A stretch of 64,000 nucleotides of DNA. Origin: Psychrobacter sp. NG254 (lineage in GTDB: Bacteria > Pseudomonadota > Gammaproteobacteria > Pseudomonadales > Moraxellaceae). The notes below the pieces were generated by a model. The model worked only from the letters and a program-made list of their open reading frames with translations, did no database searches and was not told the DNA's origin. The position numbers and the translations under genes were made by a program. Where the stretch lies: contig NZ_JADHDA010000002.1 in assembly GCF_015277735.1 (NCBI RefSeq), positions 248,001-312,000 on the forward strand, written 5' to 3'. Shown piece after piece: positions 27,446 to 37,079 of this stretch (positions are counted from its first letter, which is position 1; each line of letters begins with the position of its first letter).

Positions 27446-28206
27446 TATAATTTCCGATAATGACCACGGCTCACAAACTCAATAATTCCTCTATCGCGTA
27501 GTGTCTGTAGCTGCTGACGGATTTTAGCTGGAATATGGCTATTGTCTGGATGTTTAAGTTTTAACTCGTCAGCAAAAGCATAAACCTGTTTTAGCGAAAA
27601 GTGAGTATCAAGCCTATCGATACACTGCCAAATATCGAGTGTCCAACCACGAGAAGCGACAGACTGTTTTCGTAAAAATAAGGTTTTTTGAAATTGTTGG
27701 CTGACATCATCTCGTGGTATGACTTGCTGATTTTTGACCAAAAATACTTTGCCTGATTCTGGTACTTGGCGTAAGTCGATATTACAGCCGACCCAACCTG
27801 CGCGTTTGGCAGTCGCTGATAACGGCTTACGCTTGATAATAATATCGGGCTTAAAGAATTGCTTAGGAATAATCAAAAAGTTATTCACGGTATATTCTTT
27901 TGAATATGTCAGGAAGAAAAAATTGGGATTGTCTGCACTATTGATGCGTTCAATCATGGTCTTATAAGCACCATCATTAATGATGTTGCTTAATTTGGAT
28001 TTTTTGCTTTTTAGCTCATATTGCTCATTACAATTTTCGCAATAAAAATCAGCCACAGGTTTGCCGTTCGTAAATTCTGATAATGGTTGAGTATCACAGT
28101 TAGGGCAGTAGCTATTGGTTGCGACCCAGTTTTCACTCAATACTCGAATTATCTGGCTAGGTGATTTATAGTTTTTAGCAAGACTTTGATTGAAATGTAG
28201 ATTCAT
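27442..28206 (-). CDS. dpnC: DpnI-like methyl-directed restriction endonuclease
   Basis: A 254-residue protein, the same length as R.DpnI, and closely similar along its length as far as I recall that sequence. The PD-(D/E)XK catalytic residues fall at the DpnI positions: Asp53 in PVADFYC, Glu64 and Lys66 in YELKSKK. Four zinc-binding cysteines are Cys34, Cys37, Cys56 and Cys59. FFFLTYSKEYTVNNFL, KRAGWVGCNIDL and SVASRGWTLDI are further DpnI blocks, and the C-terminal winged helix ends in REFxSRGHYRKLY-like sequence (FVSRGHYRKLY). DpnI cuts GATC only when adenine is methylated, protecting an unmethylated host from methylated phage DNA. The host must therefore lack Dam-type methylation if the enzyme is active. 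Confidence 0.93.
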   Translation of the reverse strand: MNLHFNQSLAKNYKSPSQIIRVLSENWVATNSYCPNCDTQPLSEFTNGKPVADFYCENCNEQYELKSKKSKLSNIINDGAYKTMIERINSADNPNFFFLTYSKEYTVNNFLIIPKQFFKPDIIIKRKPLSATAKRAGWVGCNIDLRQVPESGKVFLVKNQQVIPRDDVSQQFQKTLFLRKQSVASRGWTLDIWQCIDRLDTHFSLKQVYAFADELKLKHPDNSHIPAKIRQQLQTLRDRGIIEFVSRGHYRKLY

Positions 28207-28375
28207 AAGATGTTTTCATTGTTGATAGATAAGCTAAGAATATCGAAAAAGTGTCTGAGTATTAAGCCATATAAATGAGACTCAGCACCAAGATAATTCA
28301 CAAGCTAAGCAAATACCATTGAAAATCGAACGGTTCAGTGCTAAATTCTAGCAAACATCTGCCTCGCGAGTTGCC

Positions 28376-29665
28376 ATGAGCACACCTACACCCAATACAC
28401 CACCTGAACGTCCCAATGAGTCGCCATCAAATACCCAAGATGGTACAGTTGAGGAGCGTGTCGACACCACATTGCCAGACACGCAGCCAGTGGTAGATGA
28501 GGTGGAAGAAACATCAGCAACGCCAGCGACCAATGTCTCACTCATCAGTGGTGAAAATAAACCTCGTCGCTATAGAGTGAACAACCCTTCGTTTTTTATG
28601 CAGCGCGGCTATCAAGTGTTACTCGTGCTGGGGCTCATCGCTGCATTTTTATTAGTGATGGTCTATCAGACATTGTTTGGGCGTATTGAACAACCCAAGC
28701 AAATGGTCACTATCGAAAAAGGGCAGACCTACTATGGTCTATTGCCGCAGTGGCAACAGCAAATCCCACTGTTTTCAGCAAGCGTGGCCAAGCTGTATAT
28801 CAAATCGCAAATGGCGGGGTCTTTGCATGCAGGGACGTATCAATTACCAGAGAACCCAACCATCACAGAAGCGCTACAGATATTAGGGCAAGGTGCCAAA
28901 GCTGCCGTCATAAAGGTACAGATTATCGAAGGCAAAACCTCTAAAGATTTGTATCAAGTGCTGCGTGATAATGACAAGATCAAAAAAGAAGTACTGACCG
29001 CAGAGAGCGACAATGCCAGTATTGCTAGCGCATTGGAGTTGGCTGGTATATTGCCAGATAGCGTGACGAACAGTGGCGATCCAATTGTTCATTATAATCT
29101 CGAGGGCTGGTTTGCTCCTGATACTTATTACTATAGTGAAGGCACTACGGATAAGAAAGTGCTCACCGACCTATACAAGCGCCAGCAGCAAGCACTGACC
29201 GATGCATGGGAAAATCGTGCGCCAAACCTACCTTATAAGACGCCTTACGAAGCACTGGTCATGGCCTCTATTATCGAAAAAGAAACCAGCGTATCAGAGG
29301 AGCGTCCTATCGTTTCTGCGGTGTTTAGAAACCGCTTGGATAAAGGGATGCGCATGCAGACTGATCCGACCATCATCTATGGCATGGGCAGTCGTTATGA
29401 TGGCAATATCCGCCGTAGAGATATCGATGAAAAAACCTCTTATAACACCTATCAAATCGATGGCTTGCCGCCTACGCCAATTGCACTACCGTCTGCGGCC
29501 TCTATCGAAGCGACGCTACACCCTGCCGATAGTGACGCGCTTTATTTTGTGGCAACCGGTAACGGCGGGCATAAATTTACCAACAGCTTGGCGGCACACA
29601 ATCTAGCGGTCAAAGACTATCTGAGCGTCATGCGTGAGAAAAAATCTCAAGCAGCAGCGCAGTAA
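28376..29665 (+). CDS. mltG: Endolytic murein transglycosylase MltG
   Basis: An inner-membrane lytic transglycosylase of 429 residues that cleaves nascent peptidoglycan strands and helps end glycan synthesis. A Pro/Thr/Glu-rich cytoplasmic tail of about 75 residues precedes one transmembrane helix (VLLVLGLIAAFLLVMVY). A LysM-like region follows, and then the YceG catalytic domain with MASIIEKETS (catalytic Glu), VFRNRLDKGMRMQTDPT and TYQIDGLPPTPIALPS. It is longer than E. coli MltG (340), mainly through the N-terminal tail. It is followed by tmk after 111 bases, as in many proteobacteria. Confidence 0.95.
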   Translation: MSTPTPNTPPERPNESPSNTQDGTVEERVDTTLPDTQPVVDEVEETSATPATNVSLISGENKPRRYRVNNPSFFMQRGYQVLLVLGLIAAFLLVMVYQTLFGRIEQPKQMVTIEKGQTYYGLLPQWQQQIPLFSASVAKLYIKSQMAGSLHAGTYQLPENPTITEALQILGQGAKAAVIKVQIIEGKTSKDLYQVLRDNDKIKKEVLTAESDNASIASALELAGILPDSVTNSGDPIVHYNLEGWFAPDTYYYSEGTTDKKVLTDLYKRQQQALTDAWENRAPNLPYKTPYEALVMASIIEKETSVSEERPIVSAVFRNRLDKGMRMQTDPTIIYGMGSRYDGNIRRRDIDEKTSYNTYQIDGLPPTPIALPSAASIEATLHPADSDALYFVATGNGGHKFTNSLAAHNLAVKDYLSVMREKKSQAAAQ

Positions 29666-29776
29666 CTGTTTATAAAAGCACCACCTCTACTTTTTTAAAA
29701 CCTATCGTTTATTGAGCGCTATAACCTAACTGCTATCATCTATCCATAGCGCTCATCGATGACATAAGGTCATATC

Positions 29777-30487
29777 ATGTCAGTACCCGTGCACACCAAC
29801 TTATCGTCTTCTAATCCAAAACAATCAAATACCTCTCCTACGACTAGCACGCCTAACACAGGGCGTTTTATCAGCTTTGAGGGCACAGAAGGCGTGGGGA
29901 AAACCACTGCGATTGAGCAGCTGTGCTTGCGACTAGAGTACAGTGGCATCCCCTATATTCGTACGCGTGAGCCAGGTGGCAGTCCGTTTGCGGAGCGCTT
30001 GCGAGCTATATTATTAGACCCTACAACGGATATCGAGGATGATGCTGAGCTGTTGCTGCTGTTTGCCGCGCGCTGTGATCATATGCAGCAAGTGATTCTA
30101 CCTGCGCTACAGCAGGGTACATGGGTGATATGTGACAGATTCACGGACTCAACTATCGCCTATCAAGGATTTGGACGTGCGCATGGTAATGTCACTGCCC
30201 GAGCTAAGATTGACATGCTTATCAGTCAGTTTGTACCGCAGTTGCCAGAGCTGACTTTATGGTTAGATTTGTCTATATCAGAAGGGATGGCACGCGCCAA
30301 TAAGCGCGGTGCTGCCGATCGTTTTGAGCAGCAAGCGATTGAGTTTTTTACGTGGGTGCATACCGGTTTTAGTACGCTTGCTGCCGAGTATCCTGAGCGT
30401 ATACAGCGTATCGATGCCTCTGGCAGCGCCGATGAAGTCAGTGCGCGAATATGGCAGGTGGTGCAAGATAAGCTAAATATTCGATAG
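29777..30487 (+). CDS. tmk: Thymidylate kinase
   Basis: A 236-residue dTMP kinase that makes dTDP for DNA synthesis. Motifs are the P-loop GTEGVGKTT, the TREPGG substrate loop, DRFTDSTIAYQG, and the lid region ANKRGAADRFE. A Ser/Thr/Asn-rich extension of about 28 residues precedes the first strand (RFISFEGTEG); typical proteins lack it, so a later start may be real, but no other ATG lies between. holB, which usually follows, is absent; an antiporter gene on the opposite strand comes next. Confidence 0.95.
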   Translation: MSVPVHTNLSSSNPKQSNTSPTTSTPNTGRFISFEGTEGVGKTTAIEQLCLRLEYSGIPYIRTREPGGSPFAERLRAILLDPTTDIEDDAELLLLFAARCDHMQQVILPALQQGTWVICDRFTDSTIAYQGFGRAHGNVTARAKIDMLISQFVPQLPELTLWLDLSISEGMARANKRGAADRFEQQAIEFFTWVHTGFSTLAAEYPERIQRIDASGSADEVSARIWQVVQDKLNIR

Positions 30488-30563
30488 TCTGTTTGCTCAG
30501 AGCGCTCATCCACTCACTGATGACACGTGAGCTTGACGCGCTATAGATGACAATAGCAATGAC

Positions 30564-30596
30564 AAAAAGCCCCAACATCGTGTTGGGGCTTTTTTA
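30564..30596 (+). terminator. Terminator after tmk
   Basis: AAAAAGCCCCAACA, loop TCG, TGTTGGGGCTTTTTT. It can also act on the convergent antiporter gene. Confidence 0.92.
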
Positions 30597-30661
30597 TGAG
30601 CGATTAAGATAATAGCAGCTACTTCATAAAATTGAGGTATTTTGCAACTGCTCTGACTGTA

Positions 30662-32956
30662 TTAGCTATCTTGCTTCGTATCCTTAGCGATATCAGTGGT
30701 ATCACTGTCAGGACTTTTATTAACAGTAGCATCCTGTCCAGAATCTGGCAAACGATTGGGGTCAAGCGCGCCCTTTTTAGTCTTAGGCGCACTGCCATTG
30801 CCGTTTGTATGGCTGCTAGTAGAGGCTTGGGTCTTTGACATTGCTGTTGCGTTTGCAGACATCACGCCTTTATTATTTGAGCTGGTCGTTGCTGTCTCTG
30901 GCGCTACCGTCTTTGTCCCAAGTGCATCAGATGAAGCAGTAGAGTCCATGCTCTTGCTTTGGTTATCTAACGACTTATTGCTCGCCGCTGGATTGCTCGT
31001 ATCTTGCTCTACATTTTTATCACTCATTTTATCAATATCTGTAGAGTTATCTGAAGTGTCACTATCATCCAGTTCCTTTTCTTTACGCTTATCAGGGGCT
31101 TTTGAGCTGGACTCAAAGTTAGCATCTGCGGCGATACGTGCTTGTTCCTGCTTAGAGGTCACGTCGACGGGCTTTGGTTGCACCTCATCCTCTACGACCA
31201 ATGAGATAAGTTTACGATCACGGGGTACAGTGCCATCGAATTGGTCGGTGATGACATGTAGCTTGCCTTCCTTGTCTATCGTATAAAGCGGTACAAACTG
31301 TTTGTTGTCCGCTTTGTACTGCTCAAAGCTATAGCTATCCGTGATATTAGTGATTTTGATACGTGCTTTTTTAGATAGCATGCTGGCAAGCTTGGTATAA
31401 GTAGCGTCTTTGCCAAACAGCCACTGCGAATGAAAGTTTGATTGCTTGTCCTCACGCTCACTTCTGACCTTTTCATCACTGAATTTGAGACGATATAGTT
31501 TACGCTCGCCAAACTCATGACGATAATGAATCTCGGATAAGGTGTTCATCTCCTTGTCCATACTCATGGCAAACAGACGACCGATACCGATGAGATCAAG
31601 GTGATGGTCGGCGTGATCGGAGATAGGGTTACCAAAATAAGTACGCAGACCACTCATGCGTGCGCGCGCAATATTGGTATAGTTGTTGTGCGCGACGATA
31701 ACATCGAAGCCTTGATCTTTAAGCGACGTCGCGATGAGTAGTGCAATAGGGTTTGAGCCAACGATCAGAATACCATTGGTTTCAGGCTCACGAACACCCA
31801 GCAAGTTACCGACTATTTTTGCGCCCAGACCCTGAATCATGACCGTACCGATGATGACCATAAATACGAGAGGCACAAGCAGTTCAACGCCTTGAATGTC
31901 ATACTCTTGCAGACGAATCGCAAACAGTGACGAGATCGCAGCGGCAACGATACCACGTGGCCCAATCCAGCTGATCATGAGCTTTTCGTTGGTCTTGAGG
32001 TTTGAACCGATAGCGGATGCCCAGACCGACAGTGGACGCGCCACAAACATCACGATAGCAAGTAGCACTAAGCCTGCAAAACCCACACTCATTAAGCTTG
32101 CCAGCTCCACACGTGCCGCAAGAATAATAAACAGGACGGATATGAGTAGAACGGTCAATGATTCGTTGAATTCTAAAATGGTCTCACGTGGGAATTTTGG
32201 CCAGTTTGCCAAGGCGACGCCCAGTACGGTGACCGTTAGTAGCCCAGATTCGTGCTCTAGATGGTTCGATACCGAAAACAGTACCAAGACAAAGGCAAGC
32301 GTAAACACATTGCGCAAAAACTCAGGGACCATATGACGACGCATGAGGAACGCGAGTGCCCAGGCACCTGCCATGCCCATGGCTGTTGCCAATACGACGA
32401 TTTTGGCAAACAGTAAGATACTGCTGGCCTCTCCACCTGAGATAATGTACTCATACACCAATACCACGGCGATCGCGCCGATTGGATCAATGATGATGCC
32501 TTCCCATTTTAGGATGTTAGAAATGGTTTTATTGGGGCGTACACTCCGCAGCAGCGGCATAATCACCGTTGGGCCAGTGACGCAGACCAGCGCCCCGAAC
32601 AGTAGTGCAATCAGTGGATCGACATCAAACAATAGATAAGTCGACAACGCTACAATAGCAATCGTGATGAGCACACCGACAGATACCAACATTTGCACGA
32701 CGGTACCGTGTTGCTTGATTTCGTCAAACTCTAGGGTGAGCGAGCCTTCAAACAGAATAATCGCCACGCCCAAAGAGATAAAGGGGAACATCAGCTCACC
32801 CAATACCAAATCAGGGTCAAATACCCCCAGGACTGGTCCGATGACGATACCAATCAGTAATAAAAACAAAATGGATGGTTGCTTCAAATACCAAGCCAAC
32901 CATTGGGCGGCAATGCCGATCCCAACCACGCCGGATAGCAGTAGGGCGGTATCCAT
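30662..32956 (-). CDS. CPA1-family sodium/proton antiporter with Rossmann domain and long acidic tail
   Basis: A 764-residue inner-membrane cation:proton antiporter. About 12 hydrophobic helices fill residues 1-400, with the conserved VTGPTVIMPLL, WEGIIIDPIGA and WIGPRGIVAAAI motifs of NhaP-type exchangers. A cytoplasmic NAD-binding-like fold follows (ILIVGSNPIALLIA, around residue 410), then a TrkA-C-like region. The last 170 residues are disordered: Ser/Thr/Asp/Lys-rich, without recognisable domain. It would export Na+ or K+ in exchange for protons, regulated by nucleotide or pH through the cytoplasmic domains. Single gene, convergent with tmk. Confidence 0.9.
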   Translation of the reverse strand: MDTALLLSGVVGIGIAAQWLAWYLKQPSILFLLLIGIVIGPVLGVFDPDLVLGELMFPFISLGVAIILFEGSLTLEFDEIKQHGTVVQMLVSVGVLITIAIVALSTYLLFDVDPLIALLFGALVCVTGPTVIMPLLRSVRPNKTISNILKWEGIIIDPIGAIAVVLVYEYIISGGEASSILLFAKIVVLATAMGMAGAWALAFLMRRHMVPEFLRNVFTLAFVLVLFSVSNHLEHESGLLTVTVLGVALANWPKFPRETILEFNESLTVLLISVLFIILAARVELASLMSVGFAGLVLLAIVMFVARPLSVWASAIGSNLKTNEKLMISWIGPRGIVAAAISSLFAIRLQEYDIQGVELLVPLVFMVIIGTVMIQGLGAKIVGNLLGVREPETNGILIVGSNPIALLIATSLKDQGFDVIVAHNNYTNIARARMSGLRTYFGNPISDHADHHLDLIGIGRLFAMSMDKEMNTLSEIHYRHEFGERKLYRLKFSDEKVRSEREDKQSNFHSQWLFGKDATYTKLASMLSKKARIKITNITDSYSFEQYKADNKQFVPLYTIDKEGKLHVITDQFDGTVPRDRKLISLVVEDEVQPKPVDVTSKQEQARIAADANFESSSKAPDKRKEKELDDSDTSDNSTDIDKMSDKNVEQDTSNPAASNKSLDNQSKSMDSTASSDALGTKTVAPETATTSSNNKGVMSANATAMSKTQASTSSHTNGNGSAPKTKKGALDPNRLPDSGQDATVNKSPDSDTTDIAKDTKQDS

Positions 32957-33741
32957 AAATTAATCCTTTTATAATCTTGTCATATGTTATATCTAGCAAT
33001 AGAACCTGTAAAATGGTCATTTATAGTCAAACCCACTATAAAACAGTGCACTCATTATGAAAAAGCGATCAGATTCATTTGGCGTAACGTTTCATAACTA
33101 TATAGGCGCTCGATATAGGTGCTCAATGGTAATGACACTCTTTATTATATAATCAGCGATAGTTTTCAATCATGAGCTGTTATTGAGAGCATTTGTCCAT
33201 GACCTATGAGACGACCGACTATTATGAAACACAATATTCGCCAGATATGATATATGGTATAAAGTAGCAAAGACAAAAGCACCGCTAGATAAATAGTGCG
33301 GCTCTAAAAATACAAAAGAGAGAAAATAAAGCCGGTGTCAATCAGTTAGATAAACGCATGACCAACCGCATCATTAAATAGCTGATTTTTGTTTATTTAA
33401 TTAATGGTGTTGCTTGTCATCATAGCACGGTTTTATTTCATCCCTATGTAGACAGCGCTGGCCGCGATATTATCTTGTCGCCATAAAGTTATACAAAGTC
33501 AGTATGAAATCACTTTGCCTTGGGTTATTCTGCATGATAGAGAACAGCTCGAGATAACGTTTTTATTCATCATACAGTAGCGGCGTTTGTCATGCACGCT
33601 GCAAGCGATGACTGTCAATAAGTAGCAATCAGTAAGCCAGTAAGTAGAAATCAGAATGCCTGTAGCAAGTTCAACTGCCTATCGCTATCAATAGAGCTGT
33701 GGCTATCACCCATAACAACGATGACTCATAAGGAAGACGAG
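32957..33741. other. Divergent intergenic region of about 785 bp
   Basis: The longest non-coding gap here, between the antiporter gene and the protease gene. It must contain both promoters and the protease leader. No terminator, tRNA, riboswitch or small gene was convincing. AAGGAAG at 33730-33736 is the ribosome site for the protease. Confidence 0.4.
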
Positions 33742-35196
33742 ATGCCTATCAATACGCCTAACAGACAGAGTGCTGTCGGGATACAGCACTGGCTACAACG
33801 CAGTATGCTGGCACTTACTGTCAGTACGGCGATGATTGCTGGTATCAATGTCACGACGATAAACAGTGCGCAGGCAGCGGTGACCACGGCTGATTTCTCT
33901 GGTCTGGTTCAACAGGTCACGCCCGCCGTTGCTCGCGTGAACGTCACTAAAACCGTGAGTGAGGCTGAGCTTGCCAAGGCGCAAACGGCAGAGTTGTTAC
34001 GACAGTTTTTTGGAGATCGTGTACGTATCCCTGATCGAGCGGCCACCCCAGCGATTGAGCATGCTTACGGGACGGCTTTTTTTGTCACAACGGATGGTTA
34101 TATGCTGACCAATCATCATGTGATCGAAGGCGCTGACAAAATAACCGTTACCCTCAATGACAGAACAGAGCTTGATGCGACGTTAATCGGGAGCGATGAG
34201 CGCTCAGATGTGGCTGTATTGAAGGTTGAGGGCAAACAGTTCCCGGCATTACCAATTGGCGACTCGAATGTTTTAAAAGTAGGGGAGCCAGTCTTAGCGA
34301 TTGGTTCACCTTTTGGTTTTGACTACTCAGCCTCCGCCGGTATCGTGAGTGCAAAATCTCGTAGCTTCTCGCGCGAGACCAGTGTGCCCTTTATTCAGAC
34401 AGATGTGGCACTGAATCCTGGCAACTCAGGTGGTCCCTTATTCAATCAGCGCGGTGAGGTGATTGGTATTAATTCGCGTATCTTTAGTGGGACTGGCGGA
34501 TACATGGGGCTGTCATTCTCTATTCCAATCGATGCGGCTATGGACATTTATGAGCAGCTCAAGACTAATGGTGAAGTGACCCGTGCCTATATGGGTATTT
34601 ACCCACAAGATATCGATCGTAATCTGGCCGAGGCATATCAGTTAGATAAACCTCAAGGTGCTCTACTGACTCGTGTCTCGCCAGATTCGCCAGCGCAAAA
34701 GTCAGGACTGAAACCTGGCGATGTTATCTTGCAATACAATGATGTGCAGATCATGCAAGCCGCTGATCTATTAAACCTACTGAATCGCGCCCGTCCAAAT
34801 GATGCCTTTCGAGCCTACATTCAGCGCAATGGTAAAAAAATGACAGTCAGTGGTAAGCTCACTTATGCCCCTGATGACGTCCGAGCACAAAGTGGCGATC
34901 AGCAGAGTAATGATGTGCAGCTCGGGTTACGTTTGCGTGATTTGACACCAGATGAGCAAGCAGAGATTGCCGTCGATAATAAGACAGGCATTCTGGTGAC
35001 GATGGTCGATCCGACTGGATTGGCAGCACGCTCAGGCATTTTGGCTGGAGATGTGATTACCAATTTTCACCAAAAACCTATTAAACAAGTCACGGATTTT
35101 TCAGGCGCAATCTCATCACTTCCCCAAAAAGGCGTGGTCACCATCGAAATCATCCGCCAAGGTATCCCTGCTATTATTGGCCTGCGCATTGAATAG
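33742..35196 (+). CDS. degP: DegP/MucD-like periplasmic serine protease-chaperone
   Basis: A Do-family HtrA protease of 484 residues acting in envelope protein quality control. A signal peptide (about residues 20-45, ending in NSAQAA) precedes the trypsin-like domain with the catalytic triad in TNHHVIEGAD (His), SDVAVLKV (Asp) and NPGNSGGPLF (Ser). Two PDZ domains follow (about 260-360 and 395-475). ATG 33742 is chosen over 33721 because AAGGAAG is correctly spaced before it. DegP, DegQ and MucD cannot be separated by sequence reading alone; MucD is the usual name in related genera. Expression by an envelope-stress sigma factor is likely but no promoter was identified. Confidence 0.93.
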   Translation: MPINTPNRQSAVGIQHWLQRSMLALTVSTAMIAGINVTTINSAQAAVTTADFSGLVQQVTPAVARVNVTKTVSEAELAKAQTAELLRQFFGDRVRIPDRAATPAIEHAYGTAFFVTTDGYMLTNHHVIEGADKITVTLNDRTELDATLIGSDERSDVAVLKVEGKQFPALPIGDSNVLKVGEPVLAIGSPFGFDYSASAGIVSAKSRSFSRETSVPFIQTDVALNPGNSGGPLFNQRGEVIGINSRIFSGTGGYMGLSFSIPIDAAMDIYEQLKTNGEVTRAYMGIYPQDIDRNLAEAYQLDKPQGALLTRVSPDSPAQKSGLKPGDVILQYNDVQIMQAADLLNLLNRARPNDAFRAYIQRNGKKMTVSGKLTYAPDDVRAQSGDQQSNDVQLGLRLRDLTPDEQAEIAVDNKTGILVTMVDPTGLAARSGILAGDVITNFHQKPIKQVTDFSGAISSLPQKGVVTIEIIRQGIPAIIGLRIE

Positions 35197-35425
35197 CGAC
35201 ACTGGTGAGTACACTACTTAACAGCAAGCATGACGGTAGCTATTAACAATTGTACTTGTCTATCGTAGAGCTCGACCTCTATAATGTTTGATTTTTTATA
35301 AAATGGCTGAGAGTGTCTCTTATATCACAACCCATTATTTGGGTGAGGTATGGCACATTCAACACGCTCTCATGTGCAATGAGTCTCTAGATAGGCTCAT
35401 TGCACTATGCAACAGCTAGGTAATT

Positions 35426-36628
35426 ATGACTGACCCCGCACTTCACACGCTCATTGTCTACACGTCAGCAGCATTGCTAGCGTATACCGTACTGTGGTCA
35501 GGGCTACAAACGTTCAATGCCAATCCGACCAATCGTTTTATGCGTATTTGGCTCAAGTTGGCATTGTATTATGCTGCCTATACTATGCCTTTTTGGTCGG
35601 TGTTATTGATTCTGGTGTGGTCGCAAGACTCAGTGTCAGCATTGGGTCAAATGCCATTATCGCTATTGTTGGTAGCACTCTCACTGATGGGTTTATATTT
35701 TTACACTGTGGTGATACAGCCCAATCGCTTACGGTTAGAGCATCATGCCATTGATTTAGATTTATCGACCTCCCTTAAGGTAGCGGTATTGTCAGACTTA
35801 CGCATCGGTATATATGGTGGCAAGCCGCGCCATATTCGTAAGCTTGTGACGACTATTAATGCCATATCGGCAGATGCGGTGTTGATTACTGGTGACTGGT
35901 TGTATTACCCAAGTGCCGATCTGGTAGGGCAGCTCATGCTGTTTAAAGGGGTGAATAAACCTGTTTATACCGTGATGAGTACTTCTGATTTAAACTATCA
36001 GTCTATAAATACGACCAAGCAAGGTCAGCCATTATTAGAAGATACCTTGGCCAGTACGTTTGATGTGTTAGATATCAACTATATTGGTCAGCAATGTACC
36101 TCATTGCCACTTACGTCTGCTGAATCTGCCCATAAAAAATCAGTGGTGAATCCACGCGCTAAATCAGATGACAAAGGTCTCATCGAGCAGGACAATCTAA
36201 ACAGAGCGATGGTCGCGATACTGTGCGGCTGGCAAGATTTCCCGGATACCAATCAGGATAGTGAAGCGGCAAGCACGACTGACAAAGCCACGCTTGGTGC
36301 CGAAATTGCCAATGCGACCAATCCTGTCATTATTTTGGGCTCACGATTTGATAGTGTTAGCGATTTACCAAAAGCTTTACAGCCACGTCCATTGTTGATT
36401 ACGGGTGCTGCAAAAGCCATCCAAAAGAACATATGGCTGGCACACAAACAAAAAGACATCCAGCGTAGTCATGAGCAGTCGACGCTTCTTAATAATAGTC
36501 GCATGGGTAAACCGCACGGTTTATATCAGCATGCCAGTGCACAAATATTTGTCAGCAGTGGCATTGGCACACGTGGTTTACCGTTTCGTCTGTATCGCCC
36601 CACGATCGACGTGTTGACGATTCGTTAA
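35426..36628 (+). CDS. Degenerate membrane-anchored metallophosphoesterase
   Basis: A 400-residue protein with three hydrophobic helices (about residues 10-25, 44-66 and 78-97) and a cytoplasmic or periplasmic YkuE/YaeI-like calcineurin fold. VAVLSDLRIG (Asp124) and LITGDW (Asp157) match metal-binding blocks I and II, and the end GTRGLPFRLYRP matches the usual GT(S/R)GxPxRxxxPPE tail. Two key ligands are lost: the histidine of SDLHxG is Arg126, and the GNHD block is replaced by STSDLN (185-190). A long insert (around 200-310) has no counterpart. The protein is probably catalytically dead. It is close to the protease gene but has its own ribosome site. Confidence 0.72.
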   Translation: MTDPALHTLIVYTSAALLAYTVLWSGLQTFNANPTNRFMRIWLKLALYYAAYTMPFWSVLLILVWSQDSVSALGQMPLSLLLVALSLMGLYFYTVVIQPNRLRLEHHAIDLDLSTSLKVAVLSDLRIGIYGGKPRHIRKLVTTINAISADAVLITGDWLYYPSADLVGQLMLFKGVNKPVYTVMSTSDLNYQSINTTKQGQPLLEDTLASTFDVLDINYIGQQCTSLPLTSAESAHKKSVVNPRAKSDDKGLIEQDNLNRAMVAILCGWQDFPDTNQDSEAASTTDKATLGAEIANATNPVIILGSRFDSVSDLPKALQPRPLLITGAAKAIQKNIWLAHKQKDIQRSHEQSTLLNNSRMGKPHGLYQHASAQIFVSSGIGTRGLPFRLYRPTIDVLTIR

Positions 36629-37079
36629 TCGTATTCAAAAGTCTCATCAGAGATTGTGTATGATGCGACGTTGATGCCCATGCATAAGTCCATTTAGCTA
36701 TAAGGGTTTGGTCGAATATTTGTGGCTCTTGGTATACAGATCACTGCGCTTTTTTTGCATGCAATTTATCTATTGCGTATCAATTGATTGATAGCGGTCA
36801 AACCAAAATATGCTACACTAACAGGCGTTTTTATGATTATGTTTTGGCCGTCTGAGAGATACCTGCAGTCATCTATACAGACAATGCCGATATTGACGTG
36901 GATACGGAGTATCTTTGTCATTATTATAAATAGATATAAGTCAATAAAGACGTAGCATCATCATCAGGCAAGATATGGCCATGACCGTTTATCAATGCAT
37001 AAGCGACTTTTGGCACTTGCATACGACCTATCATGTGACAGCTTTGATAAAAGCTAGGATAATATAGTAAGGCACGGCT
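36629..37079. other. Intergenic region upstream of dapA
   Basis: About 450 bp. TATGCT at 36809-36814 with TTGATT at 36784-36789 is a weak promoter candidate. AAGGCAC before the dapA ATG is the ribosome site. No lysine riboswitch-like structure was recognised. Confidence 0.35.

Noticed and set aside
28255..28285. CTGAGT/ACTCAG inverted repeat before mltG as a cassette boundary repeat
   Set aside because: Only six bases per arm with a 19-base spacer; no matching copy at the pabC side.
36781..36820. Sigma-70 promoter for dapA
   Set aside because: Spacing is 15 or 19 bases depending on the -35 chosen; kept only as a weak mention.
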